A stretch of 64,000 nt of DNA from Candidatus Accumulibacter conexus (GCA_017592775.1 JAGFNJ010000014.1:26568-90567); one strand, 5' to 3'; counted from the stretch's first letter, positions 48,841 through 59,200 are shown. A program made the numbers and translations. Notes: a model not told the origin generated them from the sequence alone.

Positions 48841-50475
48841 TTGTTGAAACATCGCTTGATGATCATCGGTTTACTCGTCGTCATTCTCGCCTCGTCGATC
48901 GGGGCTGCGTCATGGTACGTGCAGTCCACTCTGCGCGCCGCTCTGGACGATACCCAGCATGGCGGTGTCGAGGGAAACGCTGCGCTTGCTTCCGCTCAGG
49001 ACGCGATGTGGAAACTCCGTTTCGGCGTGTCGCAGTACGTCGGCAGCGCCGACGCGGCGGTCCGAGCGAAGATCGTAAACGACAGTCCGGAACAGTTCCG
49101 ACAACTGGATGAAGCGATCGGACGTTTTACCAAGACGGCAGTTCAGGAAGAAACGCGCCGGGCGATCGAAGAGTTCCAAGCCGCGTATGGGCCGTATCGG
49201 AGCGATCGTCCACAATGGCTGGCTTTGATGGAACAAGGGAAGACAGAGGAGGCCAAGGAATTCCGGGCGCGCACCATCCTCCTTTCGGGAGCCGCGACCG
49301 TCAAGGCCCTGGGTAAGCTGATCGAGGTCCAGACCAAGCGCAACGAGGAAACAACAAGGAGCGTTCAGGATGCCGCGCGGCGCGGACTCCAGGCACTGTT
49401 CATCGTCGCCACGCTGGCAACGCTGTTTACCCTCACGGTTCTTGCGTGGATTGGTCGAGATCTACTGCGCCTCCTGGGGGGCGAACCCGCAGACGCGGTG
49501 GCCGTGGCACGTGCGATCACCGATGGAAATCTGGCCGTCGAGATCCGTCTCGATGGCGGCGACGACTCCAGTCTGCTCGCCGGCCTTGCCCAGATGCGGG
49601 ACACGCTCCGGCAAACCATCGGCGAGGTCCGTACCGCTGCCGACAACCTCAGCAACGCCTCGGGCCAGATTTCGGCGACCGCGCAGTCGCTGTCGCAGTC
49701 GGCGAGCGCGCAGGCGGCGGCGGTCGAGGAAAGCACCGCCAGCATGGAGGAGATGAGCGCGTCGATCGTCCAGAACACCGAGAACGCGAAACGCACCGAC
49801 GGCATGGCGTCGACCGCCGCCCGCCAGGCCGTCGACGGCGGCGAAGCCGTCGGCCGCACCGTCGAGGCGATGAAGAGCATCGCCGAGAAGATCGGCATCG
49901 TCGACGACATCGCCTACCAGACCAACCTGCTGGCGCTCAACGCCGCCATCGAGGCGGCACGCGCCGGCGAACACGGCAAGGGTTTCGCCGTCGTCGCCGC
50001 CGAAGTCCGGAAGCTCGCCGAACGCAGCCAGGTCGCGGCGCAGGAAATCGGCAACGTCGCCAGGGATTCGGTGAAACTCGCCGAACGCGCCGGCTCGCTG
50101 CTCGGCGAGATGGTGCCGTCGATCAGCAAGACCTCCGACCTCGTCCAGGAAATCGCTGCCGCTTCGCAGGAGCAGTCCTCCGGCGTCGGCCAGATCAACG
50201 GCGCGATGGGGCAATTGAACCAGGCGACGCAGCAGAACGCCTCGGCCTCCGAGGAACTCGCCGCGACTGCCGAGGAACTCGGCGGGCAAGCGGCGCAGTT
50301 GCAGGAGCTGATGACCTTCTTCCAGCTCGCCGACGCCGGCCGTTCGGCCACCGCCGCGAGACGGATCGCACCCGCCGCCCGCGCCCAGCGCGCCACCGCA
50401 CCGGCGGTGCAACCCAGGGCAGCCGGGCGGGTCGCCGCCGTGGCGCCTTGCGAACACGATTTCGCACGCTTCTGA
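48841..50475 (+). CDS. Methyl-accepting chemotaxis protein, 4HB sensor type
   Basis: 544 residues from a TTG at 48841, chosen because AGGAGA lies 7 bp before it (48828-48833); TTG at 48844 and ATG at 48859 are alternatives. TM1 about 5-25, helical periplasmic domain to about 185, TM2 about 185-205, short HAMP, signalling domain as in the receptor at 46277, and a tail ending HDFARF. The sensor half differs strongly from that receptor while the C-terminal third is identical DNA. Confidence 0.9.
   Translation: MLKHRLMIIGLLVVILASSIGAASWYVQSTLRAALDDTQHGGVEGNAALASAQDAMWKLRFGVSQYVGSADAAVRAKIVNDSPEQFRQLDEAIGRFTKTAVQEETRRAIEEFQAAYGPYRSDRPQWLALMEQGKTEEAKEFRARTILLSGAATVKALGKLIEVQTKRNEETTRSVQDAARRGLQALFIVATLATLFTLTVLAWIGRDLLRLLGGEPADAVAVARAITDGNLAVEIRLDGGDDSSLLAGLAQMRDTLRQTIGEVRTAADNLSNASGQISATAQSLSQSASAQAAAVEESTASMEEMSASIVQNTENAKRTDGMASTAARQAVDGGEAVGRTVEAMKSIAEKIGIVDDIAYQTNLLALNAAIEAARAGEHGKGFAVVAAEVRKLAERSQVAAQEIGNVARDSVKLAERAGSLLGEMVPSISKTSDLVQEIAAASQEQSSGVGQINGAMGQLNQATQQNASASEELAATAEELGGQAAQLQELMTFFQLADAGRSATAARRIAPAARAQRATAPAVQPRAAGRVAAVAPCEHDFARF
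49885..50365 (+). repeat. MCP signalling-domain repeat, copy 2
   Basis: Partner of 47327-47807, offset 2558 bp, same orientation, identical over about 480 bp. The repeats could recombine and delete cheW and the sensor part of one receptor. Confidence 0.85.
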
Positions 50476-50560
50476 GCAGCGGACCGCAATGACCCTGATC
50501 GACACCGCCGCCTTCGTCTGTCCACCCGGTCACCAACCGCTCTTGCCTTAGGGGATTGAC

Positions 50561-52564
50561 ATGCTCACCATCCTGAACCGATCGCTGCGCCTGCAGATCG
50601 CCGCCATGGTCCTCGTCAGCACCGTGCTGTTGCTCGGCGGTTTCGGCTGGTTCGTGTCGTCGTACGTCGCCGCGATCAATCGGCAGATCGAGACGGAGAA
50701 GCTGCACGAGACGAACAAGTTCATTCGGAACATGCTGGCGCAGACCGACGCGCTGCTGCGCGAACAGGCCGACACCTGGATGAAGCAGCTGGTTGCGGCT
50801 CTTCCCGGCAACTTCACGCTGGACGAGTCGGCGGCCAGGACAGCGGAACTGCGCGTCGCCGACAAGCTGCTCAACGGACGCACGACCGAGGTCGACGCGA
50901 TCGTTGCCGCGACGACCGGCGGCAGTGGCGTGGCGACGATCTTCGCCCGCCAGGGAGACGACTTCCTGCGCATCGCCACGTCGTTGAAGAACGACAAGGG
51001 AGAACGCGCGACCGGCACCCTGCTTGGCAAGGATCACCCTGCCCATCAGAGCCTGATCGCCGGACAGGACTACAGCGGCAAGGCGACGCTGTTCGGCCGC
51101 CAGTTCATGGCCAGGTATCGGCCCATCAAGGACGCCCAGGGCCGCGTCGTCGGCGCCCTGTTCGTCGGCATGAACATCATGGCCTCGCTCGACCAGGTCA
51201 AGAACACCATTCGTCAGATCAAGCTCGGCGACACCGGTTACGTGTACGTCCTCGACGCCCGACCGGGCGAAGCGGCCGGAACGCTGGTGATCCATCCGGC
51301 GCAGGAAGGCAGGAACATCGCCGCGGCGACCGACAGCGACGGACGCCGCTTCATCCAGGAGATTCTCGACAGGCGCAACGGCGAGATCGTCTACCCGTGG
51401 ATCAACAAGGAAGCCGGCGAAACGTCGCCACGCAGCAAGATCGTCGTCTTCAGCGAATTCGCCGACTGGCAGTGGATCATCGGCGCCGGTACGTACACCG
51501 ACGAACTGTTCAGCCTCTCCGACCAGGTGCGCAAGCTTATGATCGGCGCCACGCTGGTTCTCTCGCTCGTCCTGTCGGCGATCCTGCTGCTGCTGATCAA
51601 TCGCCTGGTGGTGCAGCCGCTGCGCGCCGCCGCCGATGCCGCACAGCGTCTGTCGGCAGGGGATCTGCTGGTGGACATCGAGGTGCGCGGCAGCAACGAA
51701 GTCAGCCAACTGATGACGGCGATGCAGACCATGGTCGGCAGGCTGCGCGAGATCATCGGTGCGGTGCGGGTCGCTGCCGACAGCCTGGGCAATGCCGCCG
51801 GACAGGTTTCGACAACCGCGCAGTCGCTGTCGCAGTCGGCGAGCGAACAGGCGGCGGCGGTCGAGGAAACGAACGCCAGCATGGCGGAGATGGGCGCGTC
51901 GATCGTCCAGAACACCGACAACGCCCGCCTCACCGACGGCATCGCCAGGCAGGCCGCGCAGGAAGCCGGCGAGGGCGGCACGGCGGTCAGCAGCACGGTC
52001 GATGCGATGCAGAGCATCGCCGAGAAGATCGGCATCGTCGACGACATCGCCTACCAGACCAACCTGCTGGCGCTCAACGCCGCCATCGAGGCGGCGCGTG
52101 CCGGCGAACATGGCAAGGGTTTCGCCGTCGTCGCCGCCGAAGTCCGCAAGCTCGCCGAACGCAGCCAGGTCGCGGCGCAGGAAATCGGCCGCGTCGCCAA
52201 GGATTCGGTGCAGCTCGCCGAGCGCGCCGGCTCGCTGCTGACCGCGATGCTGCCGTCGATCCGCAAGACCTCGGAACTCGTGCAAGAGATCGCTGCGGCG
52301 AGCCAGCAGCAAGGCTCGGGCGTCGGCCAGATCAACGGCGCCATGGGCCAGCTCAACCAGGCGACGCAGCAGAACGCCTCGGCCGCCGAGCAACTCGCTG
52401 CGACGGCCACCGAGATGAGCGGCGGCGCGGCGCGCCTGCAGGAACTGATGGGCTTCTTCCATCTGGACACGGGTGCGCCGGCGGCAGACCGGCGAGCCGT
52501 CCGCAGCGACCGGCAACGGATCGCCGTCGCTGCGACTGCCGCCCGAGGCCGGCAGTCCGTCTGA
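50561..52564 (+). CDS. Methyl-accepting chemotaxis protein with Cache sensor
   Basis: 667 residues. TM1 about 10-30, periplasmic region of about 280 residues with Cache-type segments ([49 protein letters not shown]), TM2 about 325-345, HAMP, signalling domain with the same hairpin tip. This looks like the Cache_3-Cache_2 type that binds small organic acids or amino acids. Its C-terminus (RGRQSV) lacks the aromatic tail of the other receptors. Signalling DNA is similar to, but not identical with, the two receptors before it. Confidence 0.9.
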   Translation: MLTILNRSLRLQIAAMVLVSTVLLLGGFGWFVSSYVAAINRQIETEKLHETNKFIRNMLAQTDALLREQADTWMKQLVAALPGNFTLDESAARTAELRVADKLLNGRTTEVDAIVAATTGGSGVATIFARQGDDFLRIATSLKNDKGERATGTLLGKDHPAHQSLIAGQDYSGKATLFGRQFMARYRPIKDAQGRVVGALFVGMNIMASLDQVKNTIRQIKLGDTGYVYVLDARPGEAAGTLVIHPAQEGRNIAAATDSDGRRFIQEILDRRNGEIVYPWINKEAGETSPRSKIVVFSEFADWQWIIGAGTYTDELFSLSDQVRKLMIGATLVLSLVLSAILLLLINRLVVQPLRAAADAAQRLSAGDLLVDIEVRGSNEVSQLMTAMQTMVGRLREIIGAVRVAADSLGNAAGQVSTTAQSLSQSASEQAAAVEETNASMAEMGASIVQNTDNARLTDGIARQAAQEAGEGGTAVSSTVDAMQSIAEKIGIVDDIAYQTNLLALNAAIEAARAGEHGKGFAVVAAEVRKLAERSQVAAQEIGRVAKDSVQLAERAGSLLTAMLPSIRKTSELVQEIAAASQQQGSGVGQINGAMGQLNQATQQNASAAEQLAATATEMSGGAARLQELMGFFHLDTGAPAADRRAVRSDRQRIAVAATAARGRQSV

Positions 52565-52620
52565 CCGGCAGCCACCGCTGTCAACGACATGCTTCTTCCG
52601 ACCCCAGCGAGGACACGGCC

Positions 52621-53469
52621 ATGAGCACCCGCAGCACTAGCAGCATCGAGCGTCGGCTCGCAGCCGGCATCGAGGAGGGTTCGCCCTGGGCGGCGGTCCT
52701 CGCGCAGGCCGGGATCGCGGTTGCCGTACTCGACGCAGATTTCGTGTTCCTGCGCGTCAGCCAGGGCTACGCAGAGGTCATCGGCAGGCCGCCGGCATTC
52801 TTCCCGGGTCGCAACTACTTCGCACTCTTTCCGCACGCCGCCAGCGAGGCGGTGTTTCGCCAGGTCCGCGATTCGGGGACCGCGCAGGCCGGCGCGGCGC
52901 TGCCCGGCAGCCCGCAGCCCGGACACGGCGGCGATCTCGATCGCTGGCACTGGTCGCTGACCCCTTTCGGCAGCGACGCGAAAGCTGGCAGAACGTGCTA
53001 TCTGGTGTTGACGATCGAGCATCCGGCAGCACGGCTCGCCGGGGAAGTCGTCGAGCCGGCCGGCGAAAGGCGCTTCCGCAGCCTGTTCGAAGCGCTGCCT
53101 GCGGGCTTCGCACTCCACGAAATCGTCCTCGACGCCGCCGGCAAGGCCCGCGACTACCGCTTCCTCGAGGTGAATCCCGCCTTCGAGGCGATCACCGGAC
53201 TCGCGCGATCGCGGGTCATCGGCCGCTGCGCCAGCGCCGTCGTGCCGCAGCTCGACGAGCGCTGGATCGAGCGCTACGCGGCCGTTGCCCTGAACGGCGA
53301 CTGCGAACAGTTCGAAGACTTTCACAGCGATCTCGACCGCCGCTATCGGCTCACCGCCTACTGCCCGGAACCTGGCCGGATCGCCGTCATCTACGACGAC
53401 CTGACGGCAATCTGGCAGCCGCGCGCCGGTGCGCGGTCGCCGGAGCGATCACTGGAGGGCAGCCGGTGA
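52621..53469 (+). CDS. Double PAS-domain protein without output domain
   Basis: 282 residues. PAS 1 about 20-135 (AGIAVAVLDADFVFLRVSQGYAEVIGRP), PAS 2 about 145-265 (FRSLFEALPAGFALHEIVLD, then NPAFEAITGLARSRVIGR). No kinase, GGDEF or HTH domain follows, so it should act by protein contact within the chemosensory complex. The ATG at 52621 follows GAGGACACGGCC. Stop overlaps cheD (GTGA). Confidence 0.8.
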   Translation: MSTRSTSSIERRLAAGIEEGSPWAAVLAQAGIAVAVLDADFVFLRVSQGYAEVIGRPPAFFPGRNYFALFPHAASEAVFRQVRDSGTAQAGAALPGSPQPGHGGDLDRWHWSLTPFGSDAKAGRTCYLVLTIEHPAARLAGEVVEPAGERRFRSLFEALPAGFALHEIVLDAAGKARDYRFLEVNPAFEAITGLARSRVIGRCASAVVPQLDERWIERYAAVALNGDCEQFEDFHSDLDRRYRLTAYCPEPGRIAVIYDDLTAIWQPRAGARSPERSLEGSR

Positions 53470-54026
53470 GCAACCCACGCGATCTCGAACGACTGGCGCA
53501 CAACGTCAATCCCGGCGGCTGGGTGATCGAAAGCGAGCGGCCGATCGCGACGCTGCTCGGCTCGTGCGTCGCCGTCTGCCTCTGGGACCCGGCACTGCGG
53601 ATCGGCGGCCTCAACCACTTCATGCTGCCGCGCTACGAGCAATCGGCCAACCACGACCTCGACGTGCTGCTCTGCGGCAACTTCTGCATGGAAGCCCTGC
53701 TCAACGGCATGATCGGCCGCGGCGCACGCAAGCAGCGCCTGCAGGGCAAGGCCTTTGGCGGTGGCAACGTCATTTCGTCGCTCAGCGGCGTCAGCATCGG
53801 CGAGCGCAACGCCGAATTCGCGCGCGAGTGGCTGGCGCGCGAGGGGATCAGCCTGCTGGCTTCGGACCTCATGGGGCCCTGGTCACGCAAGGTCATCTTC
53901 GACCCGCAGACCGGCGACGCGTTCTGCAAACGCGGGCAGACCAGCCAGAGCATCGTCGAAGCCGAGAAGTCGTACGCCAGCACGCTGGTCGTGGCGCCGA
54001 AGAAGACCAATATCGAACTCTTCTGA
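53466..54026 (+). CDS. cheD: Chemoreceptor glutamine deamidase
   Basis: 186 residues from a GTG at 53466 that overlaps the previous stop. LLGSCVAVCLWDP has the catalytic Cys, GGLNHFMLP the His, and GGGNVI the conserved glycine loop with nearby Ser/Thr. It deamidates receptor glutamines. Tail ends KKTNIELF, close to the tail of the MCP at 42306. Confidence 0.93.
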   Translation: MSNPRDLERLAHNVNPGGWVIESERPIATLLGSCVAVCLWDPALRIGGLNHFMLPRYEQSANHDLDVLLCGNFCMEALLNGMIGRGARKQRLQGKAFGGGNVISSLSGVSIGERNAEFAREWLAREGISLLASDLMGPWSRKVIFDPQTGDAFCKRGQTSQSIVEAEKSYASTLVVAPKKTNIELF

Positions 54027-54033
54027 GCAAATC

Positions 54034-54849
54034 ATGCACCCTTCCCGACCCGCCATCACCGACCAGGAGTTCGCCCTCTTCCAGCGACTGATCCACCGGC
54101 TCGCGGGAATCAGCCTCTCCGATGCCAAGCGCGTGCTCCTCGTCGGCCGCCTCGGTCGCCGTCTCGAACATCACGGCTTCGCCACCTACGGCGAATACTA
54201 CCGGCTGCTCGCATCGGGCGACGATCCGGACGAGGTGCAGAAGATGGTCGATCTGCTGACGACCAACGAGACCTACTTCTTCCGCGAGCCGCAGCACTTC
54301 GATTTTCTGCGCGACCTGGTGCGCCAGGAGGCGAGCGCGAACGGCACGTTCCGCGTCTGGAGCGGCGCCAGCTCGAGCGGCGAGGAAGCGTACTCGATGG
54401 CGATGGTGCTCGCCGAGCACTGCCTGCAGCGACCGTGGGAGGTGTTCGGCTCCGACATCAGCATGAGCGTGCTGGCGACGGCGCAGGCCGGCGTCTACTC
54501 GCAGGAGCGGATCTCGGGAATCCCGCCGGCGAGCCTGCGCAAGTATTGCCTCAAGGGGGTCCGCGCGCAGGAAGGCAAACTGCTGATCGACAGCCGGCTT
54601 CGGCAGCGCGTCCGCTTCGCGCAGGTGAACCTGACCTTGCCGATCACCGGCGTCGGCCACTTCGACGTCATCTTCCTGCGCAACGTCATGATCTACTTCG
54701 ACGCCGAGACGAAGCGCAAGGTGATCGGCAACATGCTGCCCTGCCTCAAGCCCGGCGGCCATTTCATCGTCGGCCATGCGGAATCGCTGCATGGCCTGAC
54801 CGACTGCCTGCGGACGGTCCGGCCGACGATCTATCAGAAGCCCGGGTGA
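54034..54849 (+). CDS. cheR: Chemoreceptor methyltransferase
   Basis: 271 residues. N-terminal helical domain, then [31 protein letters not shown] (SAM site), FGSDIS, and [13 protein letters not shown] near 215. SAM-dependent methylation of receptor glutamates. Starts 7 bp after cheD; its stop overlaps cheB (TGATG). Confidence 0.95.
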   Translation: MHPSRPAITDQEFALFQRLIHRLAGISLSDAKRVLLVGRLGRRLEHHGFATYGEYYRLLASGDDPDEVQKMVDLLTTNETYFFREPQHFDFLRDLVRQEASANGTFRVWSGASSSGEEAYSMAMVLAEHCLQRPWEVFGSDISMSVLATAQAGVYSQERISGIPPASLRKYCLKGVRAQEGKLLIDSRLRQRVRFAQVNLTLPITGVGHFDVIFLRNVMIYFDAETKRKVIGNMLPCLKPGGHFIVGHAESLHGLTDCLRTVRPTIYQKPG

Positions 54850-55997
54850 TGGCGGAGCAACGGCCGATGGTGCGGGCAAGAACCCGGCTGCTGGTGGTCG
54901 ACGACTCGGCCGTCGTTCGCCAGGCGGTGGCGCAGGCGGTCGCCCGGGCGGGCGACATCGAACTCGTCGCCACCGCTGCCGATCCGCTGTTCGCCATGGA
55001 AAAGATGCGCCGGAGCTGGCCGGACGTGATCATTCTCGACATCGAGATGCCGCGCATGGATGGCATCTCGTTCCTGCGCGCGTTGATGGCCGAGCGCCCG
55101 ACGCCGGTGATCATCTGCTCGTCGCTGGCAACCAGCGGCAGCGCGACGCTGGCGCAGGCGCTGGCGGCCGGCGCCTTCAGCGTCATCGGCAAGCCGATGC
55201 TGGGGGTGAAGGCCTTTCTCGAGGATTCATCGAACGATATCGTCGCCGCGGTTCGCGCCGCCGCCCGCGCCAACGTCGGCGTGCTGCGCAGCCCCGCCGC
55301 CGCGGGCGGTGCCATGGCCGGCGCGGCGGCGCAGTCGCTCCACCGTGCCGACGTCATCCTGAGCGCCGGCACGACACCGGTACTGCAGACGACCGACCGC
55401 GTGATCGCCATCGGCACCTCCACCGGCGGCACGCAGGCGCTCGAGGCGGTCCTGACCAGCCTGCCGAAAACGGTGCCGGGAATCGTCGTCGTGCAGCACA
55501 TGCCCGAGCGCTTCACGGCGATGTTCGCCGAACGGCTCGATTCGCTGGCGGCGATCGAGGTCCGCGAGGCGCGTTCGAACGACCGCGTGCTGCCGGGCCG
55601 GGCGCTGATCGCGCCGGGGGGCAGGCACCTGCTGCTCAAGCGCAATGGCGCCCAGTACCACGTCGAGGTGGTCGACGGGCCAGCGGTCAATCGTCATCGG
55701 CCGTCGGTCGATGTGCTCTTCCGTTCGGTCGCCCGTTTCGCCGGTCGCAACGCCGTCGGCGTGATCATGACCGGCATGGGCGACGATGGCGCGCGCGGCC
55801 TGAAGGAGATGCGCGATGCCGGCGCAGCGACGATCGCCCAGGACGAAGCGTCGTGCGTCGTCTTCGGCATGCCCAGGGAGGCGATCAGGCTCGGCGCCGT
55901 CGACCAGGTGCTGCCACTGTCGCAGATCGCCCCGGCGCTGGTTGCCACCGACCGGGGAATCGTCGCCGCCGCCGCCAGACAGGACACCGGAGAATGA
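54849..55997 (+). CDS. cheB: Chemoreceptor methylesterase response regulator
   Basis: 382 residues. REC domain ([12 protein letters not shown], acceptor Asp in [12 protein letters not shown]) and a C-terminal methylesterase with the catalytic Ser in [11 protein letters not shown], His in VVQHMPERF and Asp in [11 protein letters not shown]. Removes methyl groups when phosphorylated by CheA. Overlaps cheR and the HDOD gene. Confidence 0.95.
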   Translation: MAEQRPMVRARTRLLVVDDSAVVRQAVAQAVARAGDIELVATAADPLFAMEKMRRSWPDVIILDIEMPRMDGISFLRALMAERPTPVIICSSLATSGSATLAQALAAGAFSVIGKPMLGVKAFLEDSSNDIVAAVRAAARANVGVLRSPAAAGGAMAGAAAQSLHRADVILSAGTTPVLQTTDRVIAIGTSTGGTQALEAVLTSLPKTVPGIVVVQHMPERFTAMFAERLDSLAAIEVREARSNDRVLPGRALIAPGGRHLLLKRNGAQYHVEVVDGPAVNRHRPSVDVLFRSVARFAGRNAVGVIMTGMGDDGARGLKEMRDAGAATIAQDEASCVVFGMPREAIRLGAVDQVLPLSQIAPALVATDRGIVAAAARQDTGE

Positions 55998-56833
55998 CTG
56001 TGGAACGTTACGAAATCCTGAAGAAGATCGCGGCCGAGATCGAGCGCGGCGAGGTCAGCTTCCCGACCAGCGCCGTCGTCGCTCTGCGGCTCAAGCGCGC
56101 GCTCGACGATCCCGACTGCCCGCTCGACCACGCCGCGCGACTGGTGCAGGCCGAACCTCTGCTGTCGGCCAAGGTCGTCGCCGTCGCCAACTCGACCGTC
56201 TGCAACCGCTCCGGCCGGCCGATCACCGACGTCCGCACGGCGGTCCTGCGGCTTGGCTTTCGCTATCTGCGCGCGCTGGCGGTCGCCGTCGTCAGCCGGC
56301 AACTGGCGGCCCCGGCGACGGCGCGGGACCGTGAGCTGGCCGACCGGCTGTGGGAGCACACCGCCCACGTCGCCGCGCTGGCGCAGGTCCTCGCCCGTCG
56401 CGTCACCCGGCTCGACCCGGAGACGGCGCTGTTTGCCGGCATCGTGCACGAAGTCGGCGCCTTCTACCTGATCTCGCGCACGCGCGACCATCCGGGCCTG
56501 CTCGACGAGGATTTTCCCGCCTGGAGCGAAAGCGGCGAGGCCGAGGTTGGACGGGCGGTGCTCAAGGCGCTGGCGGTGCCGCAGCCGGTCATCGACGCCA
56601 TCGAGGTCTGCTGGCAGGGTTATCTCGCCATGCCGCCGACGACGCTGGGTGATACGCTGCTGCTCGCCGACGAACTGGCGCCGGTCGAAAGTCCGCTGCG
56701 CGACCTCGACGGCTGTCCGCGCGCCGGGATGGCGGCGTCGATCGACCTGATCGTCGGCGAGGAGACGCTGCGCGACATCCTGCGCGAATCGGCAGCCGAT
56801 GTCGCCTCGCTGACGGCGGCGCTGCAGTTGTAA
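55994..56833 (+). CDS. HDOD-domain protein
   Basis: 279 residues. The HDOD domain covers most of it: [18 protein letters not shown], then [50 protein letters not shown]. The HD metal-binding residues are not all kept, as usual for HDOD. These domains occur as stand-alone signal adapters, often with chemosensory or c-di-GMP genes. Coupled to cheB by ATGA, and the last gene of the operon. Confidence 0.87.
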   Translation: MTVERYEILKKIAAEIERGEVSFPTSAVVALRLKRALDDPDCPLDHAARLVQAEPLLSAKVVAVANSTVCNRSGRPITDVRTAVLRLGFRYLRALAVAVVSRQLAAPATARDRELADRLWEHTAHVAALAQVLARRVTRLDPETALFAGIVHEVGAFYLISRTRDHPGLLDEDFPAWSESGEAEVGRAVLKALAVPQPVIDAIEVCWQGYLAMPPTTLGDTLLLADELAPVESPLRDLDGCPRAGMAASIDLIVGEETLRDILRESAADVASLTAALQL

Positions 56834-57104
56834 GGCGCTCGCCCTGGCGCGACTGATCGAGAAAGAGATGCCGGGCAGCGACCCGGACGAGGAAACAGCT
56901 TGAAGTAGTTCACTGCCTTGTGGATCGGGGCGGTTTTTTTCGGTCGCGCGTTGCGCTTCTCTCCTGCTACTCTGGGCATCATCGCTACGGCTTCGGGACG
57001 GCGCCTGCATGTGGCGTTGACTGTAGCGTACCCAGGGTTGACCGCACTTGAGCCAAGCGCACATACTTCTTGCCGTGAAAGTCGCGCGAGCGACTGACGC
57101 ATCT

Positions 57105-57130
57105 CCCCTCGCCCGCTCGCGGGAGAGGGG
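57105..57130. repeat. Imperfect GC-rich inverted repeat
   Basis: CCCCTCGCCCGC and GCGGGAGAGGGG pair over 12 bp with one mismatch around a two-base loop. Motifs of this kind are scattered as REP-like elements in many proteobacterial genomes. Confidence 0.5.
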
Positions 57131-57144
57131 TCGGGGGTGAGGGG

Positions 57145-57194
57145 AACGGTCATGGCTTTCATCATCCGGGGTTTCTGACCAAGCCATGACCGTT
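57145..57194. repeat. Perfect 14-bp inverted repeat
   Basis: AACGGTCATGGCTT (57145-57158) and AAGCCATGACCGTT (57181-57194) are exact inverted copies around a 22-bp loop. It directly follows the GC-rich repeat. Could be the folded end of a small mobile element or a structured regulatory site. Confidence 0.55.
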
Positions 57195-57280
57195 GGGTTG
57201 CCGTCGGATTCATTCACTTGCTTGCTTCGGTATACGCCTACCAGCCACTGAACTGGCACCGACTTTCCGCAGGAAGGCCA

Positions 57281-57613
57281 ATGATGATCGACATGCAGAC
57301 GATACGTGAAGCCGCTGCCAGACTGGTCGCCGCCGCTACCTCGCCCGTCCGCGTCATCCTGTTCGGGTCCTACGCGCGCGGCACGGCCGACGAGGGTTCA
57401 GACCTCGACCTGATGGTCATCGAACGGGACGTGCCGGATAGGGCGGCAGAATACATGCGCCTGATGGATGCCGTGGGTCGAGTGGCTCCAGGGGTTGGCC
57501 TGGACTTGCTGATTTACCCGCTGAGCGAATACGAGCGGCGTGCGCAGGTTCCCGGCACGGTGTTGTTCGCGGCACGCACCGAAGGTCAGGTGCTGCATGA
57601 CGCCCTCCATTGA
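57281..57613 (+). CDS. MNT-type minimal nucleotidyltransferase (antitoxin)
   Basis: 110 residues. VILFGSYARGTADEGSDLDL is the nucleotidyltransferase motif (GSxxRG...SDxDL) with its metal-binding Asp pair, and the late Asp in VGLDLLIYP. In MNT/HEPN modules this enzyme modifies and silences the HEPN RNase by AMPylation. The ATG at 57281 follows AGGAAGG. Overlaps the HEPN gene by 17 bp. Confidence 0.87.
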   Translation: MMIDMQTIREAAARLVAAATSPVRVILFGSYARGTADEGSDLDLMVIERDVPDRAAEYMRLMDAVGRVAPGVGLDLLIYPLSEYERRAQVPGTVLFAARTEGQVLHDALH

Positions 57614-57992
57614 GGAAGCCCACCGGCTGCTGCGCCTTGCCGAGCGCGATCTGCAGACCTACCGCATCCTCGCCGCCCATCCGGATGCCTCTCTCGCCGC
57701 CGCGTGCTTCCATGCCCAGCAAAGCGTTGAAAAGGCGCTGAAGGCTGTCCTGACTGCGCATGGCGCGACCTTTCCCCGCACTCACAACCTGGAAGAACTC
57801 GGCTTGCTCGTGGCGGGGATCGGTATCAGCCTGCCCGTTCCCGCGAGGGACTTGCGACGGCTCACTCCTTTCGCTGTGGACTTTCGCTATGACGAAGAAA
57901 GCGTCGCGCTGCTCACCACCGAAGCGGCTGGCCTCCTCGCGGAATCCGTATTCCAGTGGGCGAAAGCCTTGATCGAGGCTGCCAGGCAATGA
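57597..57992 (+). CDS. HEPN-domain protein (toxin of MNT/HEPN pair)
   Basis: 131 residues. EEAHRLLRLAERDLQTYRIL, then AAACFHAQQSVEKALKAVL and FPRTHNLEELGLL, the COG2250-type HEPN pattern. HEPN proteins of this kind are RNases or bind nucleotides; the exact RxxxxH motif of HepT toxins is not obvious here, so RNase activity is uncertain. It starts inside the MNT gene's end, the usual order. Confidence 0.85.
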   Translation: MTPSIEEAHRLLRLAERDLQTYRILAAHPDASLAAACFHAQQSVEKALKAVLTAHGATFPRTHNLEELGLLVAGIGISLPVPARDLRRLTPFAVDFRYDEESVALLTTEAAGLLAESVFQWAKALIEAARQ

Positions 57993-58316
57993 GCGCTTTG
58001 CTGCTCTGCTTGCGGAGAAATTCCGAACTCGGCGGAAGCCTATCGCATCGGTCCGGACGACATGCGACGGGTCGCAACGAGTGTTCCAGCGCTCAGCGAT
58101 GCCGTCGCGCGACGGCCGCCACACTGCGAGGACTGTTCCTGACCGCTGTCAGCGTATAAACTGCGCGTCGGTTCGCTCGCGCCCCAAGCGCGGAAGGCCA
58201 GCGCTACCAGGCCGGCTGCCGCTCGGGCAGGAGCAGGCGATCGCTTGCACCGAACGTCCCGTAACCCGTAACCTTGTGTTGCCATCGCTGCCGGTGACCG
58301 CCCGCCAGCCAGGAAG
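57993..58316. other. Gap upstream of the sigma factor gene
   Basis: About 320 bp. A TATAAA hexamer at 58155-58160 is the best -10 candidate for the sigma gene, though a clear -35 partner is missing. No gene seen. Confidence 0.4.
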
Positions 58317-58961
58317 ATGAGACCAAGCACCGAGACCGATCCGACCGGGTCACCCGCCGCCCGCCGCGAGCTGCCACCACAGGCCGCCGGCATCGCCGCC
58401 GAACTGGGCGGTTTCCGGCGCGAGATGCTGCGCTTCGCGACGCTGCAGTTGCGCGACCAGGCGAGCGCCGAGGATGCAGTGCAGGAAGCCATGCTGGCTG
58501 CGCTGCAGGGGGCGGACCGCTTCGGCGAGCGCGCCCGGCTGAAGACCTGGGTCTTCTCGATCCTCAGGAACAAGATCGTGGACATCATCCGCCGACGGGT
58601 GCGCGAACCCGCCTATGAAGACCCGCTGAACGAGATCGACGAGGCCGACTTCGACCCGCTGTTCCAGGGCAACGGCCACTGGCAGCGCGATACGCGGCCG
58701 TCGGACTGGGGAAACCCGGAGCGCAGCTTCGAGAACCGCAGCTTCTGGGCCGTCTTCGACGCCTGCATGAACCGGCTGCCGCCGGGGACGGCGCGCGTCT
58801 TCATGATGCGCGAAATGCTCGGCCTCGAGACCGACGAGATCTGCGCCGAGCTGTCGATGAGCAGCAACAACTGCTGGGTCGTGCTGCACCGGGCGCGCAT
58901 GGGACTGCGCCTGTGCCTCGACCAGCGCTGGTTTGCCGGCAGCGGAGGGCAGGCGGCATGA
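58317..58961 (+). CDS. ECF-type RNA polymerase sigma factor
   Basis: 214 residues. Sigma region 2 around DQASAEDAVQEAMLAALQGADRF and LKTWVFSILRNKIVDIIRRR; region 4 with LPPGTARVFMMREMLGLETDEICAELSMSSNNCWVVLHRARMGLR. The spacer with PSDWGNPERSFENRSFW resembles a particular RpoE-like subgroup (TIGR02943-like, from memory). The ATGA overlap with a zinc-finger protein identifies an ECF sigma/anti-sigma pair. Target promoters unknown. Confidence 0.88.
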   Translation: MRPSTETDPTGSPAARRELPPQAAGIAAELGGFRREMLRFATLQLRDQASAEDAVQEAMLAALQGADRFGERARLKTWVFSILRNKIVDIIRRRVREPAYEDPLNEIDEADFDPLFQGNGHWQRDTRPSDWGNPERSFENRSFWAVFDACMNRLPPGTARVFMMREMLGLETDEICAELSMSSNNCWVVLHRARMGLRLCLDQRWFAGSGGQAA

Positions 58962-59200
58962 TGAACTGCAAGCAGGCGACGCGGCTGATGTCGGAAGAGA
59001 TGGACCGCGATCTCAGCGCTGGCGACCGCCTCGGGCTGCGCCTGCACACGCTGCTCTGTTCCGGCTGCGCCCGCTATCGCGAGCAGATGACGTTCCTGCG
59101 CCAGGCGTGCCGGCAGCAGGTGGCGGCCGCCGAAACGGTGGCTGGCGACGAAGCGGCAGCGCCCGCCTCCCCGCCACCGTCCGATCCGCCGCCTGCCTGA
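58958..59200 (+). CDS. Soluble zinc-finger anti-sigma factor
   Basis: 80 residues. MNCKQATRLMSEEMDRDLS then LRLHTLLCSGCARYREQM: the HxxxCxxC of the ZAS fold. No membrane segment; the C-terminal half is Ala/Pro-rich. It should hold the preceding sigma factor in the cytoplasm and release it on a redox or metal signal. Overlaps the sigma gene by ATGA. Confidence 0.85.
   Translation: MMNCKQATRLMSEEMDRDLSAGDRLGLRLHTLLCSGCARYREQMTFLRQACRQQVAAAETVAGDEAAAPASPPPSDPPPA

Larger units (their letters stand above)
56834..57280. other. Gene-free region with inverted repeats
   Basis: About 450 bp after the chemosensory operon. It contains a short run of eight T's near 56935 after GGGGCGG, two inverted repeats listed separately, and no believable gene. 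Base composition is more mixed than in the flanking genes. Confidence 0.45.

Noticed and set aside
57105-57130. Intrinsic terminator of the chemosensory operon
   Set aside because: The hairpin lies about 270 bp after the last gene and has no T-run on either side.
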